A program made the position numbers and the translations under genes. From Zelonia costaricensis (Eukaryota; Euglenozoa; Kinetoplastea; Trypanosomatida; Trypanosomatidae): a DNA stretch of 64,000 bases. The notes under the pieces were generated by a model, which had not been told where the DNA came from, made no database searches, and worked only from the letters and a program-made list of their open reading frames with translations. Position 1 is the stretch's first letter. Every line of letters begins with the position of its first letter. Location: positions 1-64,000 of the forward strand of contig JASAOO010003533.1 in assembly GCA_030849075.1 (NCBI GenBank), written 5' to 3'. Shown in pieces: positions 30,752 to 41,142 of the stretch.

Positions 30752-31443
30752 AGACACCCTCCGTTCTGGCTTGCAATTGTCTTTTCCAGTGTCGCGCCGA
30801 CAGTGTCCGTTAAGCTTGAAAACACGCGAGCAGTTTTTGTTTTTTCCGCTGCTGTTTTTCCCCACGCGCTAGCTCGGGTGACAGACTGCTCTCTGTGCTG
30901 CCGTAAGGTGCAAAGGTACACGTGGTTCAGCTTTTTTCCTTCTCCTCTACATGCGCGCCCTGCCCGAGGCGCTCTGGGGCAAAAAAAAAACACGCATGAG
31001 GGCTCGCCCGTATTTCATTGCTGTGCTTGCGGGTGGGTCCCCTCTCGCTCTGCTGGTGTGTGCATGTCGGGGACCATTCCAGTCGAATTACATGCGTTCC
31101 ACTCGCGGCAGACACAGGCACCAAGCTCCTGCTGAGTAAAGTAAAGAAGAGCTTTGCGTGCGCTACAAAGGTGGAAGCTACAAGTCGATGCCGGACCCCG
31201 CGCGGTTGGATGAGTGACCACCGCGTCAAGACACAGTAACACACGAAAACAGGGGAGCGGGATGCTCCAATCACGTTCTTATTCGTCGCGCTTTTTTTCC
31301 CTGCTCTCCTCGGTCAAAAAAGGTCACCTTGGCATGGTGGCACCCAGCTCAACAAGAAACGCAGAGAGCACGAAGGTAGCGCTGTGCTGGCCAATTCCCA
31401 CCCCCGCATCTCAAGAAGAGAAAACCCCTGGACCTCGGCGGTC
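30752..31443. other. Spacer
   Basis: No gene recognised. It includes a T-rich stretch near 30835-30850 and an A run near 30981-30989. Confidence 0.55.
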
Positions 31444-31650
31444 ATGCTGCGCCGTTGCGTGGTGTTGCGTCGGCATCCGTACGCGATCGACCCAAAGACG
31501 CTGATCCCCGACAAGAAGCCAGACACCTCGTATCGCCAACCCTCGATCAGGCAAGTCGGAGTTGCCAGCATGCGTAAGGCTTGGCTAAAAACAAAGGACC
31601 TCTACGGGACTTTCTTCCCGGAGGGCTACCGCGGCGGCCCAGGGAAATAG
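31444..31650 (+). CDS. Small basic protein, probably mitochondrial
   Basis: 68 residues from MLRRCVVLRR. The N terminus is Arg-rich and lacks acidic residues, like a mitochondrial presequence. The rest is basic and rich in Tyr, Pro and Lys, ending FFPEGYRGGPGK. An upstream in-frame ATG at 31384 would add 20 residues and hide this presequence. The size suggests a small subunit of a mitochondrial complex (respiratory chain or ribosome), but I do not recognise the family. Confidence 0.6.
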   Translation: MLRRCVVLRRHPYAIDPKTLIPDKKPDTSYRQPSIRQVGVASMRKAWLKTKDLYGTFFPEGYRGGPGK

Positions 31651-32087
31651 TGAATCGAACCTGGACCCTTTTTTTTTTTTTGACGCCGCTGTCGAAGACA
31701 GACCACAGCGTCCGCCAAGAGCACAATTCACAGACACAAATGCTGTTGGAAAATAAAACCAAAGACGGAGCCGATTTAAGGGAAAGGTGTTGAGTGACGG
31801 CACTTATCGTCTGGAGTGCAGCGATCTCTTCGCTGGCGTGACCGAGTGTGAGGTGATGATCCCGGGTTGAATCTCCGGCATCGGCTGCCTTGGCCCTTTT
31901 GCAGAGTCTTTTTTCTTCGTAGCTGCTCTTTCCTACTTGCCTCTCTCGCCCTCCTTTGCAATGCACCGCTACGGGCCCCACAACCGTTTTTTTGCAGCTC
32001 GACGGCACCACACACCGTCGCCTTCACAGGCGTCGACAAAAAAAGAAGTTCTCCGCAAAGAAAACACACGAGGAAAAAGTCGCCAGG
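31651..32087. other. Spacer
   Basis: No gene. A T run at about 31671-31681 follows the small gene, and a pyrimidine-rich segment at about 31900-31955 precedes the next. Confidence 0.6.
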
Positions 32088-32492
32088 ATGGTCTTGATTG
32101 ACAAGCTCAAGACCATGGTAGGCCGCAACATGGGTGCACGCGCCGGAAACGCCCTCACCACTTCGTCCGGTGCGGCTGCACCGTCGTTTGCTGAGGCGTG
32201 GAATCAAGCGAAGGCACTAACAAGCAAGCTGTTCGAGGAGCGAGAGTGGCAGTGTCCATGTGGTCACAAGTTTCGCGCTGCCGGCGAGTGGGTTGCTTGC
32301 GCTCCCATCTACTGTGAGGTGCCGTCTTGCCCTAACCCGAAGTACTACATTGACGGCCCGGGCCGCGCACTGCTCGAGGCAAACCCGTCTGGCGTGAAAC
32401 TCGAGGAGGTGAACAGTAGCACTGGCGGTGCGTCAGAGGCAAGAGGTGACTCTGCAAAGAAGCCAGGCGGGGTCGGCTCGCGCTTCCGATAG
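32088..32492 (+). CDS. Small zinc-binding hypothetical protein
   Basis: 134 residues from MVLIDKLK (32088). Upstream residues in the same frame are basic UTR-like sequence. A central cysteine cluster, C56-x-C58, C71, C76 and C81, with H60, suggests one zinc-binding module around WQCPCGHKF and IYCEVPSCPNPKY. The flanks are Ala/Ser-rich and the C-terminal 35 residues are low-complexity and probably disordered. No signal peptide or membrane segment. The family is not recognised and no function is proposed. Confidence 0.75.
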   Translation: MVLIDKLKTMVGRNMGARAGNALTTSSGAAAPSFAEAWNQAKALTSKLFEEREWQCPCGHKFRAAGEWVACAPIYCEVPSCPNPKYYIDGPGRALLEANPSGVKLEEVNSSTGGASEARGDSAKKPGGVGSRFR

Positions 32493-33308
32493 CGCTTCGG
32501 TGTAGGGTCGCTTGCGGCAGCTCGAGTCTTGGTTTTTGCTCTTTTGCGCAAGTGCGGCGCAGCCTCTTACCCCCTTAGGCATCCGTCGCGACAGAGGAAT
32601 TGGCGCGTTGCTGCACAAGTTTCGTTTTCTTCAATCTCCCGCCAGGGCTCGCCTCACATACCTTCGAGTGCTTAATTGTGCTTTATCACGGCATTCTACA
32701 GTTGTAACTGAAAGCGCCACTGCACGTGTGCGCACAGAAATGACACGCAACATTTTCACCGTGCGTGATGATGCGCAACACGTGTGCCTCAAGAACGCAT
32801 TTGAGCTCCGCGGCACGCGACGCTAGCGCTGCGGCCTCTCAGAGTGCAGCGCCGTTGTCCTTCCTCACTTACTGTGCCACTCTCTGTCGACCTCCTCTCC
32901 GTTCCGCCGTTTCCACCCACTAAACTTACAGTTCCTTCGCCGCAGACTCTCTTTTATTTTGCCTGAGTCCCGGCCACATCATCCCATCCCTCCCCCGCGT
33001 GGCTCTGGCTGCAGTCTTTCGCCTCGGCCGCTTCATTCGCCACCCTTTTTTTTTTTTTCGCCGGTCTCCGACTCTCTCACTCGTCGGTTCTTGGAAAGAG
33101 AGGGGAAGAAAAAAAGAAAGAGAGCTGTAATTGTGCCAGCCTTGTATCACTGTGTATCTATCTTTCCCGCACGCGTTTTGTGCGCGCGGGTCTCGAGTGT
33201 GTGGGCCACTGCACTTACATTGTTGGGAGTGTGCCAAGGTTCAGGTGCCCCAGCCGGAGCGCGCTCGGCAGTGCACCGACAAAGAAGGGAAGGGAGAGGC
33301 TCTCGTGG
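32493..33308. other. Spacer
   Basis: No gene. Pyrimidine-rich sequence with a T run near 33043-33058 lies upstream of the ataxin-10 homologue. Confidence 0.6.
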
Positions 33309-34229
33309 ATGGCGGCCTTGTCCCAGGGCCGCATCGCGGACGTGAACCAAGAAGAGCTGGCGAAGATTGGGCCGAAGGTCGACGACATCGTCTATATATG
33401 TCAAGCCAGCTTTGACAACCTGCGCGATCTAGCCTTCAAGTTCCAGTACGAGCAAGCGGCGGAGAAGGCAGCCTACCAAAATGGCGAGCCGAAGCCTGAT
33501 CCGATGACGCAGCTTGCCCACGTGCTACAGCGCATGGTCGACCTCACGCTGGGCACCGCCGGCACTGTGTACGACCAAACGCTGACCGAGTGGCGGCGGC
33601 GCAAGTGCGAGACGGAGCCGGAGTCGCTGCCGTCCACGCTGGGCTCGTCGCAGTCCATGACGTCACCGGAGGTGCTACGGAACAGCAGTGTGGAGGACTT
33701 TGCGGAGGGCTCCAGTGGCTGGGTCGAGCGTGGCGCGCACCTGTCGCTGCTGTCGCTCGAGGTACTGTCGTCCGTGCTCCTTGCTCACCACTTCTTGCGC
33801 AAAGATCTGCAGAGGTACATCCTGGACGACAGGGGCCTCGACTACCTGGAGAAGATCTTTGTTATGGAACGGGACCACGAGCTCAGCTTCTTCGCGGAGG
33901 GCTTCAAGACGGAGTGCATGCGCCTGATTGCAAACTTGACGCACAACAACACCGACGTCAGCGCTGCGCTAGCGGAGCGAGACACCTTCCTGCTCAATAT
34001 TCTATCTGCGACTCAGATTGACGAGGAGAATCCGGGCATGGTGGAGTGGGCCGAGTTTGCGATTCGCAACATCTGCGAGTCGTCGTCGGCCGCGCGGGAC
34101 AAGATTCGCAAGCTCAAGCCACAAGGCGTGACAGAGCAAAGTCGTGCCATGCTTGCGGGTCGCTACAGCCACTCCTTCTCCAACTCGGGAAAGCTGCAGC
34201 TGCACAGCCAAACCCCACGTACAGACTAG
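33309..34229 (+). CDS. ATXN10: Ataxin-10 homologue
   Basis: 306 residues from MAALSQGR (33309). Helical throughout, with a C-terminal segment (about 198-262) that carries the ataxin-10 domain pattern: GFK.E.MRLIANL....D followed by Q.DE.NP...EWA.FAIRN.CE. Animal and fungal ataxin-10 proteins are ARM-repeat-like adaptors. Human ATXN10 acts at the centrosome and basal body and is linked to ciliopathy, while the yeast homologue is poorly understood. This version is shorter than the human protein (about 475 residues) and lacks most of the N-terminal repeats. A role at the flagellar base or in cytokinesis is possible but inferred. Confidence 0.82.
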   Translation: MAALSQGRIADVNQEELAKIGPKVDDIVYICQASFDNLRDLAFKFQYEQAAEKAAYQNGEPKPDPMTQLAHVLQRMVDLTLGTAGTVYDQTLTEWRRRKCETEPESLPSTLGSSQSMTSPEVLRNSSVEDFAEGSSGWVERGAHLSLLSLEVLSSVLLAHHFLRKDLQRYILDDRGLDYLEKIFVMERDHELSFFAEGFKTECMRLIANLTHNNTDVSAALAERDTFLLNILSATQIDEENPGMVEWAEFAIRNICESSSAARDKIRKLKPQGVTEQSRAMLAGRYSHSFSNSGKLQLHSQTPRTD

Positions 34230-35361
34230 ACTGAGGGGCTCATTGCAGCCTCGTGAGGGAGAGAGAGGAAGGAGAAGCCAGACACTTGCGAGAAGAGCGC
34301 ATTTCGAAAAGGGAAGAAGAGGAAAAAAGCGAAAGAAAAAAGGGAGAGGGTGACCATGTATGTCCTCATGATGGGCTTTTCTTGCAATGACCTCCCACCC
34401 CCTCCCGATCGCACAGCGCGTCCGTGCAAACCTTTGTCCACTTTTTTTTTTCTTGTTTTCCCTCTGCCCCCCTTTATTTCCCTCACCCAACCATCGCTTT
34501 GCACGGGCGCGCGTGACTGCTCGTTTCATGTTCACTTCTTTACTTGCTCACCCTTCTTTGACCGTTGTTCACCGTTTTTTTTTTCCGTTTCTCATCGCGC
34601 ATACCATCCTTCCGTCATCGTGGTGTTCGGTTTGGGCTTGCCTCGTGATTTCTCGCTCTCGCCCTGTCTCTCTCCTCCCCTCTGCCAAAAAAAAAAAAAA
34701 AACTTCACCCGTTTCTTGTTTGTATGCGTCGCTGACTTTGTCTTTGCGACGCGCTGGTTTGACCTCTCCCCCATTGCATGTGTTCGTCTGTCTGTCTGTC
34801 TCTGTGTGCGTGTGCCTTTCTCCTTGGCGGGATAGCGTTTTGGTGGGCATGTTACTTCGTGAGTGCCGAGACACAAAGGCGCGTGCTGATGTGCACGCAC
34901 GCTTGCGAGTTTCTTCCTAATTGAAGCGGAGCATCTCCGCTCTGCTTTGGTCTCAACGGCCTTGTCCCTATCTCATTCCGTCAAAAAAAAAAAAACGGTT
35001 TGTTCGCTGTTCCACAGTGTAGCTTCACGACAATCACCTCAACAAAAAAACAAGAGCCTTGACTGGCACTGCAAGGACGCACAGTCGACGGTGTCTTCTC
35101 CTGAGCCCCCCGCCTTTGACTGGCGCCTCTTTTGCTTGCGCCACGCTGTGCTTCGACAGGCGGCACATGCCGCGCAGGGCAGAGCACCAAACAACGCGCA
35201 CTGTGCCCTCCGCTTCCTGCTGCACTCATGCTGCCTTCCACCCGTTCTCTCCGCTCCCTCCTTGCTCTCCTTTCCACCTCACGCACCATGGTGGACGCGT
35301 GCGTGCCATCCTTCTCCTTTGGAGGCGATGTCAGTGTCCGCTGTGTGGGCCTGGCGCAAGC
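34230..35361. other. Spacer
   Basis: No gene. T/C-rich on plus, with T runs near 34442-34450 and 34575-34583, and A runs near 34686-34701 and 34984-34993. Confidence 0.6.
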
Positions 35362-37080
35362 ATGCAGGGCCCCACCCGCGCCAACGCCTTCTCCGACGCC
35401 AAGACGCAGGCGGCGGTGCTCGAGCAATGGAAGCTGAAAAGTGCGCAGCGGAAAGAGACGGCAAGCTCACTGCGGCAGAAAGTGAAGCAGCTGAAGTGCG
35501 ATGCCGAAAATGGGCGCCGTATTGCGCAGTGGTTGCAGGAGCGCGACGCCCTTAACCGCGAGCAAGACGCGTGCGAGGCGGCCCTGGATGCGCTCGAGGG
35601 CAGCCTGGACCGCGGCACGGCTAGCGCCTCAGACGCACACCTGCCGCAGCCCTCGCTGCAGCTGGCGGCTCTGAAAGTGGTCCTCAGAGAGCAACTCGCG
35701 ACCGTTGGCGCACTGCAAGACAAAACGCCCGCTGCCCCGCTGATGGCGACGCGGGTCGGCAGCACGGAGGCCGTCCACCGCGTGGCGGAGCTGCGGGAGT
35801 GGGTGGCCGCCGAACTGGCCAAGTGCGACGCGGACGCGGACGCCCTCACCGCGTCGGCACCGATGCCCGCACCCGTGCACGACGCCCTCGCAGAGTGCCG
35901 CGTGGCTGCCGCGCAGGTCCAGCAGGCGCTGGACGAACTGTGCAGCACCTTCCAGCCGCCGCAACAGCTGCGCGACACTTTCGCGGTGGCCGTGAAGGCC
36001 GCCACGGAGGAGGCGGCGACGCGCATCGCCGCGGCCAGCGGTGGCGGGGCGCCTCCAACGACGGCCCCAGAAGTGCTGCGCACGGTTGGGCTCATTCTGC
36101 GCATGGGCCAGCAAGCGCGCCAGTTTGATCTGTCGGCGTCCACGACGTCGGCGCTTGTGGAGCGCGTGTCGGCCGTTTACCCGGAGCTTGGCAGCGCCGA
36201 TGCACGCACAGCCGTGGCAGAGGCTGTGGCGCAGCGCACGGTACGCACACTGACCCAGGCGCTCCTCGCTGACCTGCAGCGCACCCACGCGGCGCTGCTG
36301 TCCTCGTGCGAGTCGGCGTTCCTGGTGGCACAGCAGGCAGAGGCGGAGCGGCAGGAGCGGGCGGACAAGGCACGGCAGCGGGCGGCCGCGCAGCTGGAGC
36401 GCCACGCCCGCCTCGCCGAAGAGCGGGCCGCCCACGCGGTCGTGCTGCAGCGGCGGCAAAGCGAGGTGGAGCGGACCCAGGCGGTGGCGGCGGCGAAGGC
36501 ACAGGCGCTGCAGGCACGGCGGGCCGAAGAGTTCCGGCACCGGCTGGGCCTCTTCGAGGCCTACACGGCGCAGCAGGCGGTGCTACGGCAGAAGGAGCGG
36601 GAGCTGGCGGAGCTGCAGGTGCGGGCGGAGGAGGAGGCGCGGGCGGAGCGCCTGCGCCGCAACGGAGAGCGCGTCGAGCACAGGCGGCAACGCGACGAGC
36701 AACGTCTGCGTGAGCAGCAGCAGCGCGAGCGCGAAGTCGCCGCGCTTCAGGCGAAGAAGGCCGAGGCTCTGGAGCGCTTCTTTGCCGCAGTCGACAAGCA
36801 GGTTGGCGTGGAGGCCGATCCACAGCGTGTGCTCAAGGCCACCTCCTCCAGCGCGCAGACCGAGCACTACGTACCCCTCGCGCAGACTACACGACCCTCC
36901 CTGGCGGGCTTCACGGACGAGCAGATTATGAAGGACCCCCGGGTGCGGCTTTACCACGCCTTGCTCGAGGCGGGCCTGCACACGACTCCGTACGGCCGCG
37001 AGGTGGCCACGCGCGGCTACCGCGTCTCGCCTGCCCAGCAGAGCAGCGAGGGCAACCCCCTGCGCGGCGAATACACGTGA
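35362..37080 (+). CDS. CCDC148: CCDC148 homologue, coiled-coil protein
   Basis: 572 residues from MQGPTRAN (35362). Long Ala/Glu/Arg/Gln-rich coiled coil with two predicted helical stretches (about 15-75 and 310-480). The C terminus has the pattern F.DEQI..DPR.R...AL.EAGLH.TPY...V, which I recognise from the end of vertebrate CCDC148. That match, more than the coiled coil, is the basis of the call. CCDC148 is poorly characterised and is found mainly in organisms with cilia. A flagellar or basal-body role is inferred. Composition is strongly biased to GC-rich codons, which produces long antisense frames. Confidence 0.75.
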   Translation: MQGPTRANAFSDAKTQAAVLEQWKLKSAQRKETASSLRQKVKQLKCDAENGRRIAQWLQERDALNREQDACEAALDALEGSLDRGTASASDAHLPQPSLQLAALKVVLREQLATVGALQDKTPAAPLMATRVGSTEAVHRVAELREWVAAELAKCDADADALTASAPMPAPVHDALAECRVAAAQVQQALDELCSTFQPPQQLRDTFAVAVKAATEEAATRIAAASGGGAPPTTAPEVLRTVGLILRMGQQARQFDLSASTTSALVERVSAVYPELGSADARTAVAEAVAQRTVRTLTQALLADLQRTHAALLSSCESAFLVAQQAEAERQERADKARQRAAAQLERHARLAEERAAHAVVLQRRQSEVERTQAVAAAKAQALQARRAEEFRHRLGLFEAYTAQQAVLRQKERELAELQVRAEEEARAERLRRNGERVEHRRQRDEQRLREQQQREREVAALQAKKAEALERFFAAVDKQVGVEADPQRVLKATSSSAQTEHYVPLAQTTRPSLAGFTDEQIMKDPRVRLYHALLEAGLHTTPYGREVATRGYRVSPAQQSSEGNPLRGEYT

Positions 37081-37830
37081 CGCAGGGCACCGCCTGCTGA
37101 CCACGACTCAACAAACGCTGCTCTTTTCCTTTCATGCACCGCGGGCACATACTCTCCGCAGAGCGGATGAAGACGAGGCAACTACACGGTGTGCTCGCAC
37201 GTGGCAGCGCGCGCGAGACGCGCACACCGGCATCGCTGCCACGCACCGCAACAGCACTGTCCACGCCTCCGTTGCGGGGAGCTGGTGCCGATGCGTTGGC
37301 TGTGCGAGGCCTCAAGCCTCGCGTCGTACTGCCCCCTCTCTGCGACTCCGACCACCTTCCTCTCTGCCCCCCGTGGCTCCTTTCCCTTGCGCCGCCTCCC
37401 CGTGCAGAGGTACTTGGCGAGCCCCGCTGCCGCGCAGCGCCTCCCCCCCTCCCCCTCCCCCTCCCCACTCCTCACACACACACACACAGTATCTCCTCCG
37501 CCCCAGTGCAACGGTATTTGGCAGGTTCACGCGCCAACGCTCACACACCGCTTTCTTCGGCTCCCCGGCTCACGCTTCACGCCTCCCCCCCCCCTCCACC
37601 GATGCGCCGCTAGCGCACGCTTCTGTTGACCACGATTCGCGCTTGCGGTGACCCTCCGTGACTGCACGATTTCCCCTTTCGACATTTGTTTTTTCTTCCC
37701 TCCACCGCACACCATCATCACCCCCCTCCTCTCCCTCGCCCTCCACCGCACACCCACACACGGCACACACACACACACACACGCGAACGCACTTAATCAC
37801 CATTGACCCGCTGAAGGGAGACGCAGATGA
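37081..37830. other. Spacer
   Basis: No gene. C-rich tract at about 37443-37465, then CA tracts at about 37476-37490 and 37764-37782, the latter just upstream of the exportin start. Confidence 0.6.
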
Positions 37831-37847
37831 ATGACAGAGTTCAATAG
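37827..37847 (+). promoter_or_regulatory. Six-codon upstream ORF overlapping the exportin start
   Basis: An ATG at 37827 opens a six-codon frame that stops with TAG at 37845-37847. It overlaps the exportin ATG at 37831 in another frame. If the spliced-leader site lies upstream, scanning ribosomes meet this ATG first. Confidence 0.5.
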
Positions 37848-40800
37848 AATAGAAGACGTAGATGCCTTCTGCCAGCGGCTGTACTCGGGCGACAAGGCGG
37901 CCACCCTGAAGGTGACCGCCGACGGGTGGCGCCGCATCACGGATGAGATTGGGCTGCAGCTGCTCATGGCGGTGCTGCAGGAGTCGACGAGCGCCTACTC
38001 CATCATGTTCGTCTCCCGCGCCGCCGCGGAGTGCCTGGAGAGCCTCTTCCACAGCGCCGAGCAGCTGACGCAGTTCACGGTGCAGGTGTACGAGCTGCTG
38101 TGCGTGCGAGATGCGGGGCTCAATGCCGCGGCGAAGCTCGCGCTGCGCCAGCTCGTCTGCGTTGCCGTGCAGCGCGGCTATCAGTACTCCGCCGCGCTGG
38201 CCCAGATGCCCTCCACCGTGTGCGCGTCCTGCTCCTCCTCCATCCAGGCCGGCGAGTACGGCGACGGCGTCCGGGTCGGGTGCGAGGTGCTCGCCGACCT
38301 CGTCGTCACGCTCAGCGAGCGGCGCATGGCCAACTTCGCGAGCGACGTCAGCGTGGCCAAGTCGTTTCGCGACGAGCACCTCCTGCACGTTTTCCGACTG
38401 GCCGTCCGCGTCGTGCGCGAGGTGCCGGTGAGCAGCCGCACTGTCGTGGCTGCCGGGCTGCGGCTTGCCCAGCACGTGCTCGACTTCGACTTCGCGTGCG
38501 ACGCCCTCCAGGCCGACGCGGAGGACAACCCGGTGACGCGCACGTACCCCGACTCCTGGGCTGTCGACCTCGTCGACGTGCAGCTGCTGGACCGCCTCTG
38601 GTGCGTCTACCGCACCGCCGACCTCGAGCCCGACGTGGCGCTTGTCGTGCTCGAGGTAACGATGTCGCTGCTCAGCTTGCGCAAGTCGTACTTCGCGGAT
38701 GCGGCGGTGCGGCCGCGGTGGTACGCATGTGTGCTGCTGCAGACGCACGTCGTCATGGAGCGACTCTTGCACCTCGAAGAGGAGGAGACGCTTGCCGCCT
38801 TTGCGCGGCTGCTGAACCGCATCAAGCCCAACTGCGACCTCAGCGAGCTCATGCAGCTCCCCGAATGCACCTCGTGGCTGCGCTCCCTCTGCGGCTTCAC
38901 GCGGCACTGCCTCGCCAACTGGAGGCACGCTGCCACGGCGCTGCTTTCGCTGCTGAGCGTGTGGGGGCGGCTGATCGAGGCCCGGTCGTACGCGACACAG
39001 GACACGGCGCCGCTGCTGCACGGCGGCCTGCAAGTGGCGGGCGACTACCTGGCCTGCGTACGCAGCCGAGTGCAATCCTTCACGCTGGAGCTGACCAAGC
39101 CCGCGGGCGGCCAGCCGGCGGCGTACATGCTGGACGACGACGAGGAGGGCGTGCGGCTGGAGATGGAGTTTCTGCTCAAGGTGGTGGCGGGCTGCGGCGA
39201 GGACGGCTGGAGGATGCTCGAGGGCTTTGCGGAGCAGGTGAGCCAGGCCGTGCTGACGCACGTGCGGCCAGGGGCGGTGGCGGCGTCGGCTGCCCACGTG
39301 GTGCTCGTGGAGGAGGCGGCGTGGTCGATGCACCTGCTCAGCGCCGTGCTGCACTCCGACGGCGCCGTCGACGGCGGCGCGGTGCGCGTGCTGGCGATGC
39401 TGCTGCACACCCTCGTGCAGCTCCAGCGCTTCTCCAACGACGCGGCCTTCCTTGACAGCCTCCCGGCGGCGGTGCGCGGCCACCTGGCGACCGCGACGGC
39501 TCGCGTGCTGGCCGCCATCCTCTCCAAGACGGTGTCGGTGTACGTCGTGTCCAACCGCAAGACGTCCGCCTTCGTGGAGCAGCTCAGCACGCAGCTGCGG
39601 CAGTGCGGGGAGATGGAGGCGGGCGGCACCTTTGGCGGCTACTTCCTCAACATCGCCGTGCACGCGCTGTGGACGGTGCTGGGCGCCGCAAACGTGCCCG
39701 ACGAGGCCCGCGTCGAGGCACTGCAGCTGCTGGACGAGTGGACGTCCACGTCGAGTGTGCTGCGGCTTCTGAAGGAGACGCGGTCGTACACCTACCTCAT
39801 GAACCTGCACGACGAGTCGATCCCGCCCCCGCTGCAGCACCCCGCCGCCCTCAAAGCGCGCTACCTCTTCATCCGCTGCGTGGCCCAGGTGCGCTTCCTC
39901 GACGCGGCGGCGCTGACCGACTCCGTCGTGGACGCGCTGATGGCGCCAGTGCTGGCGCGGCTCACGACCGCCGCCTCGGGTGATGCGTCCGGTGGCAGCG
40001 GCATCGATGGCGAGGCGGCGCTGCGCCAGACGCGCGTCCTGTGCGACCTGCGCGGCATTGTGAGCTGTGCGGAGCGCCGGCCGTACCGCGTTGTCATGGA
40101 CATGATCGAGCCGTACCTCTACCCCCTCGCCGACGTGGTGCTGCAGGAGCGCAGCACCGGTGCGACGACGGTGACGCAGCTGCTGGAGCTCGTGAACGAG
40201 TTGGCGCTCAACAAGAACCAGCGCATCGTATTTGGGGCCCAGAGCGCCAAGCCGGTGCTCATCTTCCGCTACGTGAGTCAAGTCGTCGTGCGGGCTGCCG
40301 GTCTGGCCCGCACCGTGCTCGACAGCACCGGCAGCAGTGGTGCGGCGGCGGCGGCGGCGCAGGGTGCGAGTCCACCTCAAGTGCTGGTCGAGTGGGCGTG
40401 GAAGGTGGTGCGGCTCTCGCTCACGGCGGCGCACCACATTCTGCAGGGCGGCTGGTGCAACCTCGGCGTGCTGCAGCTCTACGACGACCCTGGACTGGCC
40501 GGTCTGCTGGCTGCCGTGTGGGGACTGCTGAGTCGAGTGCCGCTGCAGGAGTGCTTGGTGCGGCCGAAGGTGTGCGCGGCGGCGCTGAAGGCCGTCAACG
40601 TGCTCGCCGCCCGCTTCTTCCACGGCTTCTGGGCCGCGCAGGCCTCGGCTGAGGTGCGCGCCGTCCTCGTCTTTGTGGAGTCGCTCGCCTTCCCGGCCAG
40701 CGTGAGCGCCGTGGAGGCGGCGCAGCAGAGCGACGCGCTGCAGACGCTGGACCGGTTTGTGCACTGCTGCTGGGTGCGCACCGCGTACCCGGTGGAGGAG

Positions 40801-41142
40801 GCGCAGCAGGCGGCCGTGGTGAAGGCGGTGCTGCTGCGAGCCGACGCGATGCTCTTCCACCGCCTCGTCACCTGTGCGCTGGAGCGCTCCGTTGCGGCGG
40901 ACAACCACGGCATGCGCAAGCTGCTGCTCCCCCTCTTCTACGTTGAGGGCGTGGCCATGACAGAGGTGGCGCAGTACTTCAGCGGGCGTGCCACATCCGC
41001 CGCGGCTGCACACGCACTGCAGGCGCAGTTCGGTGACATCCTCGGCCGCGTGACGGCGGGTGGCGACATCACGAGCAAGACGGTGGACGAGGTGCAGAAC
41101 GCCATGCACACGCTCATGAACACGCTGAAGGAGGCGCTGTAG
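37831..41142 (+). CDS. XPO7: Exportin-7 (RanBP16)-like karyopherin
   Basis: 1103 residues, close to the length of animal exportin-7 (about 1087). It is alpha-helical throughout without low complexity, as in HEAT-repeat karyopherins. The start MTEFNRIEDVDAFCQRLY resembles the exportin-7 opening ENLCKQLY. A middle motif, ALLSLLSVWGRLIEARSY (about 370-390), matches the LSLWQRL..SVPY region of that family. Exportin-7 carries proteins across the nuclear pore with Ran-GTP and can work in both directions. Cargo in trypanosomatids is unknown. Exportin-4 is the closest alternative assignment. A six-codon upstream frame overlaps the start. Confidence 0.78.
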   Translation: MTEFNRIEDVDAFCQRLYSGDKAATLKVTADGWRRITDEIGLQLLMAVLQESTSAYSIMFVSRAAAECLESLFHSAEQLTQFTVQVYELLCVRDAGLNAAAKLALRQLVCVAVQRGYQYSAALAQMPSTVCASCSSSIQAGEYGDGVRVGCEVLADLVVTLSERRMANFASDVSVAKSFRDEHLLHVFRLAVRVVREVPVSSRTVVAAGLRLAQHVLDFDFACDALQADAEDNPVTRTYPDSWAVDLVDVQLLDRLWCVYRTADLEPDVALVVLEVTMSLLSLRKSYFADAAVRPRWYACVLLQTHVVMERLLHLEEEETLAAFARLLNRIKPNCDLSELMQLPECTSWLRSLCGFTRHCLANWRHAATALLSLLSVWGRLIEARSYATQDTAPLLHGGLQVAGDYLACVRSRVQSFTLELTKPAGGQPAAYMLDDDEEGVRLEMEFLLKVVAGCGEDGWRMLEGFAEQVSQAVLTHVRPGAVAASAAHVVLVEEAAWSMHLLSAVLHSDGAVDGGAVRVLAMLLHTLVQLQRFSNDAAFLDSLPAAVRGHLATATARVLAAILSKTVSVYVVSNRKTSAFVEQLSTQLRQCGEMEAGGTFGGYFLNIAVHALWTVLGAANVPDEARVEALQLLDEWTSTSSVLRLLKETRSYTYLMNLHDESIPPPLQHPAALKARYLFIRCVAQVRFLDAAALTDSVVDALMAPVLARLTTAASGDASGGSGIDGEAALRQTRVLCDLRGIVSCAERRPYRVVMDMIEPYLYPLADVVLQERSTGATTVTQLLELVNELALNKNQRIVFGAQSAKPVLIFRYVSQVVVRAAGLARTVLDSTGSSGAAAAAAQGASPPQVLVEWAWKVVRLSLTAAHHILQGGWCNLGVLQLYDDPGLAGLLAAVWGLLSRVPLQECLVRPKVCAAALKAVNVLAARFFHGFWAAQASAEVRAVLVFVESLAFPASVSAVEAAQQSDALQTLDRFVHCCWVRTAYPVEEAQQAAVVKAVLLRADAMLFHRLVTCALERSVAADNHGMRKLLLPLFYVEGVAMTEVAQYFSGRATSAAAAHALQAQFGDILGRVTAGGDITSKTVDEVQNAMHTLMNTLKEAL

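Noticed and set aside
37570..41109. 1179-residue open frame on minus opposite exportin-7
   Set aside because: It is Arg/His/Gln/Ala-rich with no domain and lies exactly antisense to a well-supported gene. GC-rich third positions in the sense gene remove stops from the opposite strand.
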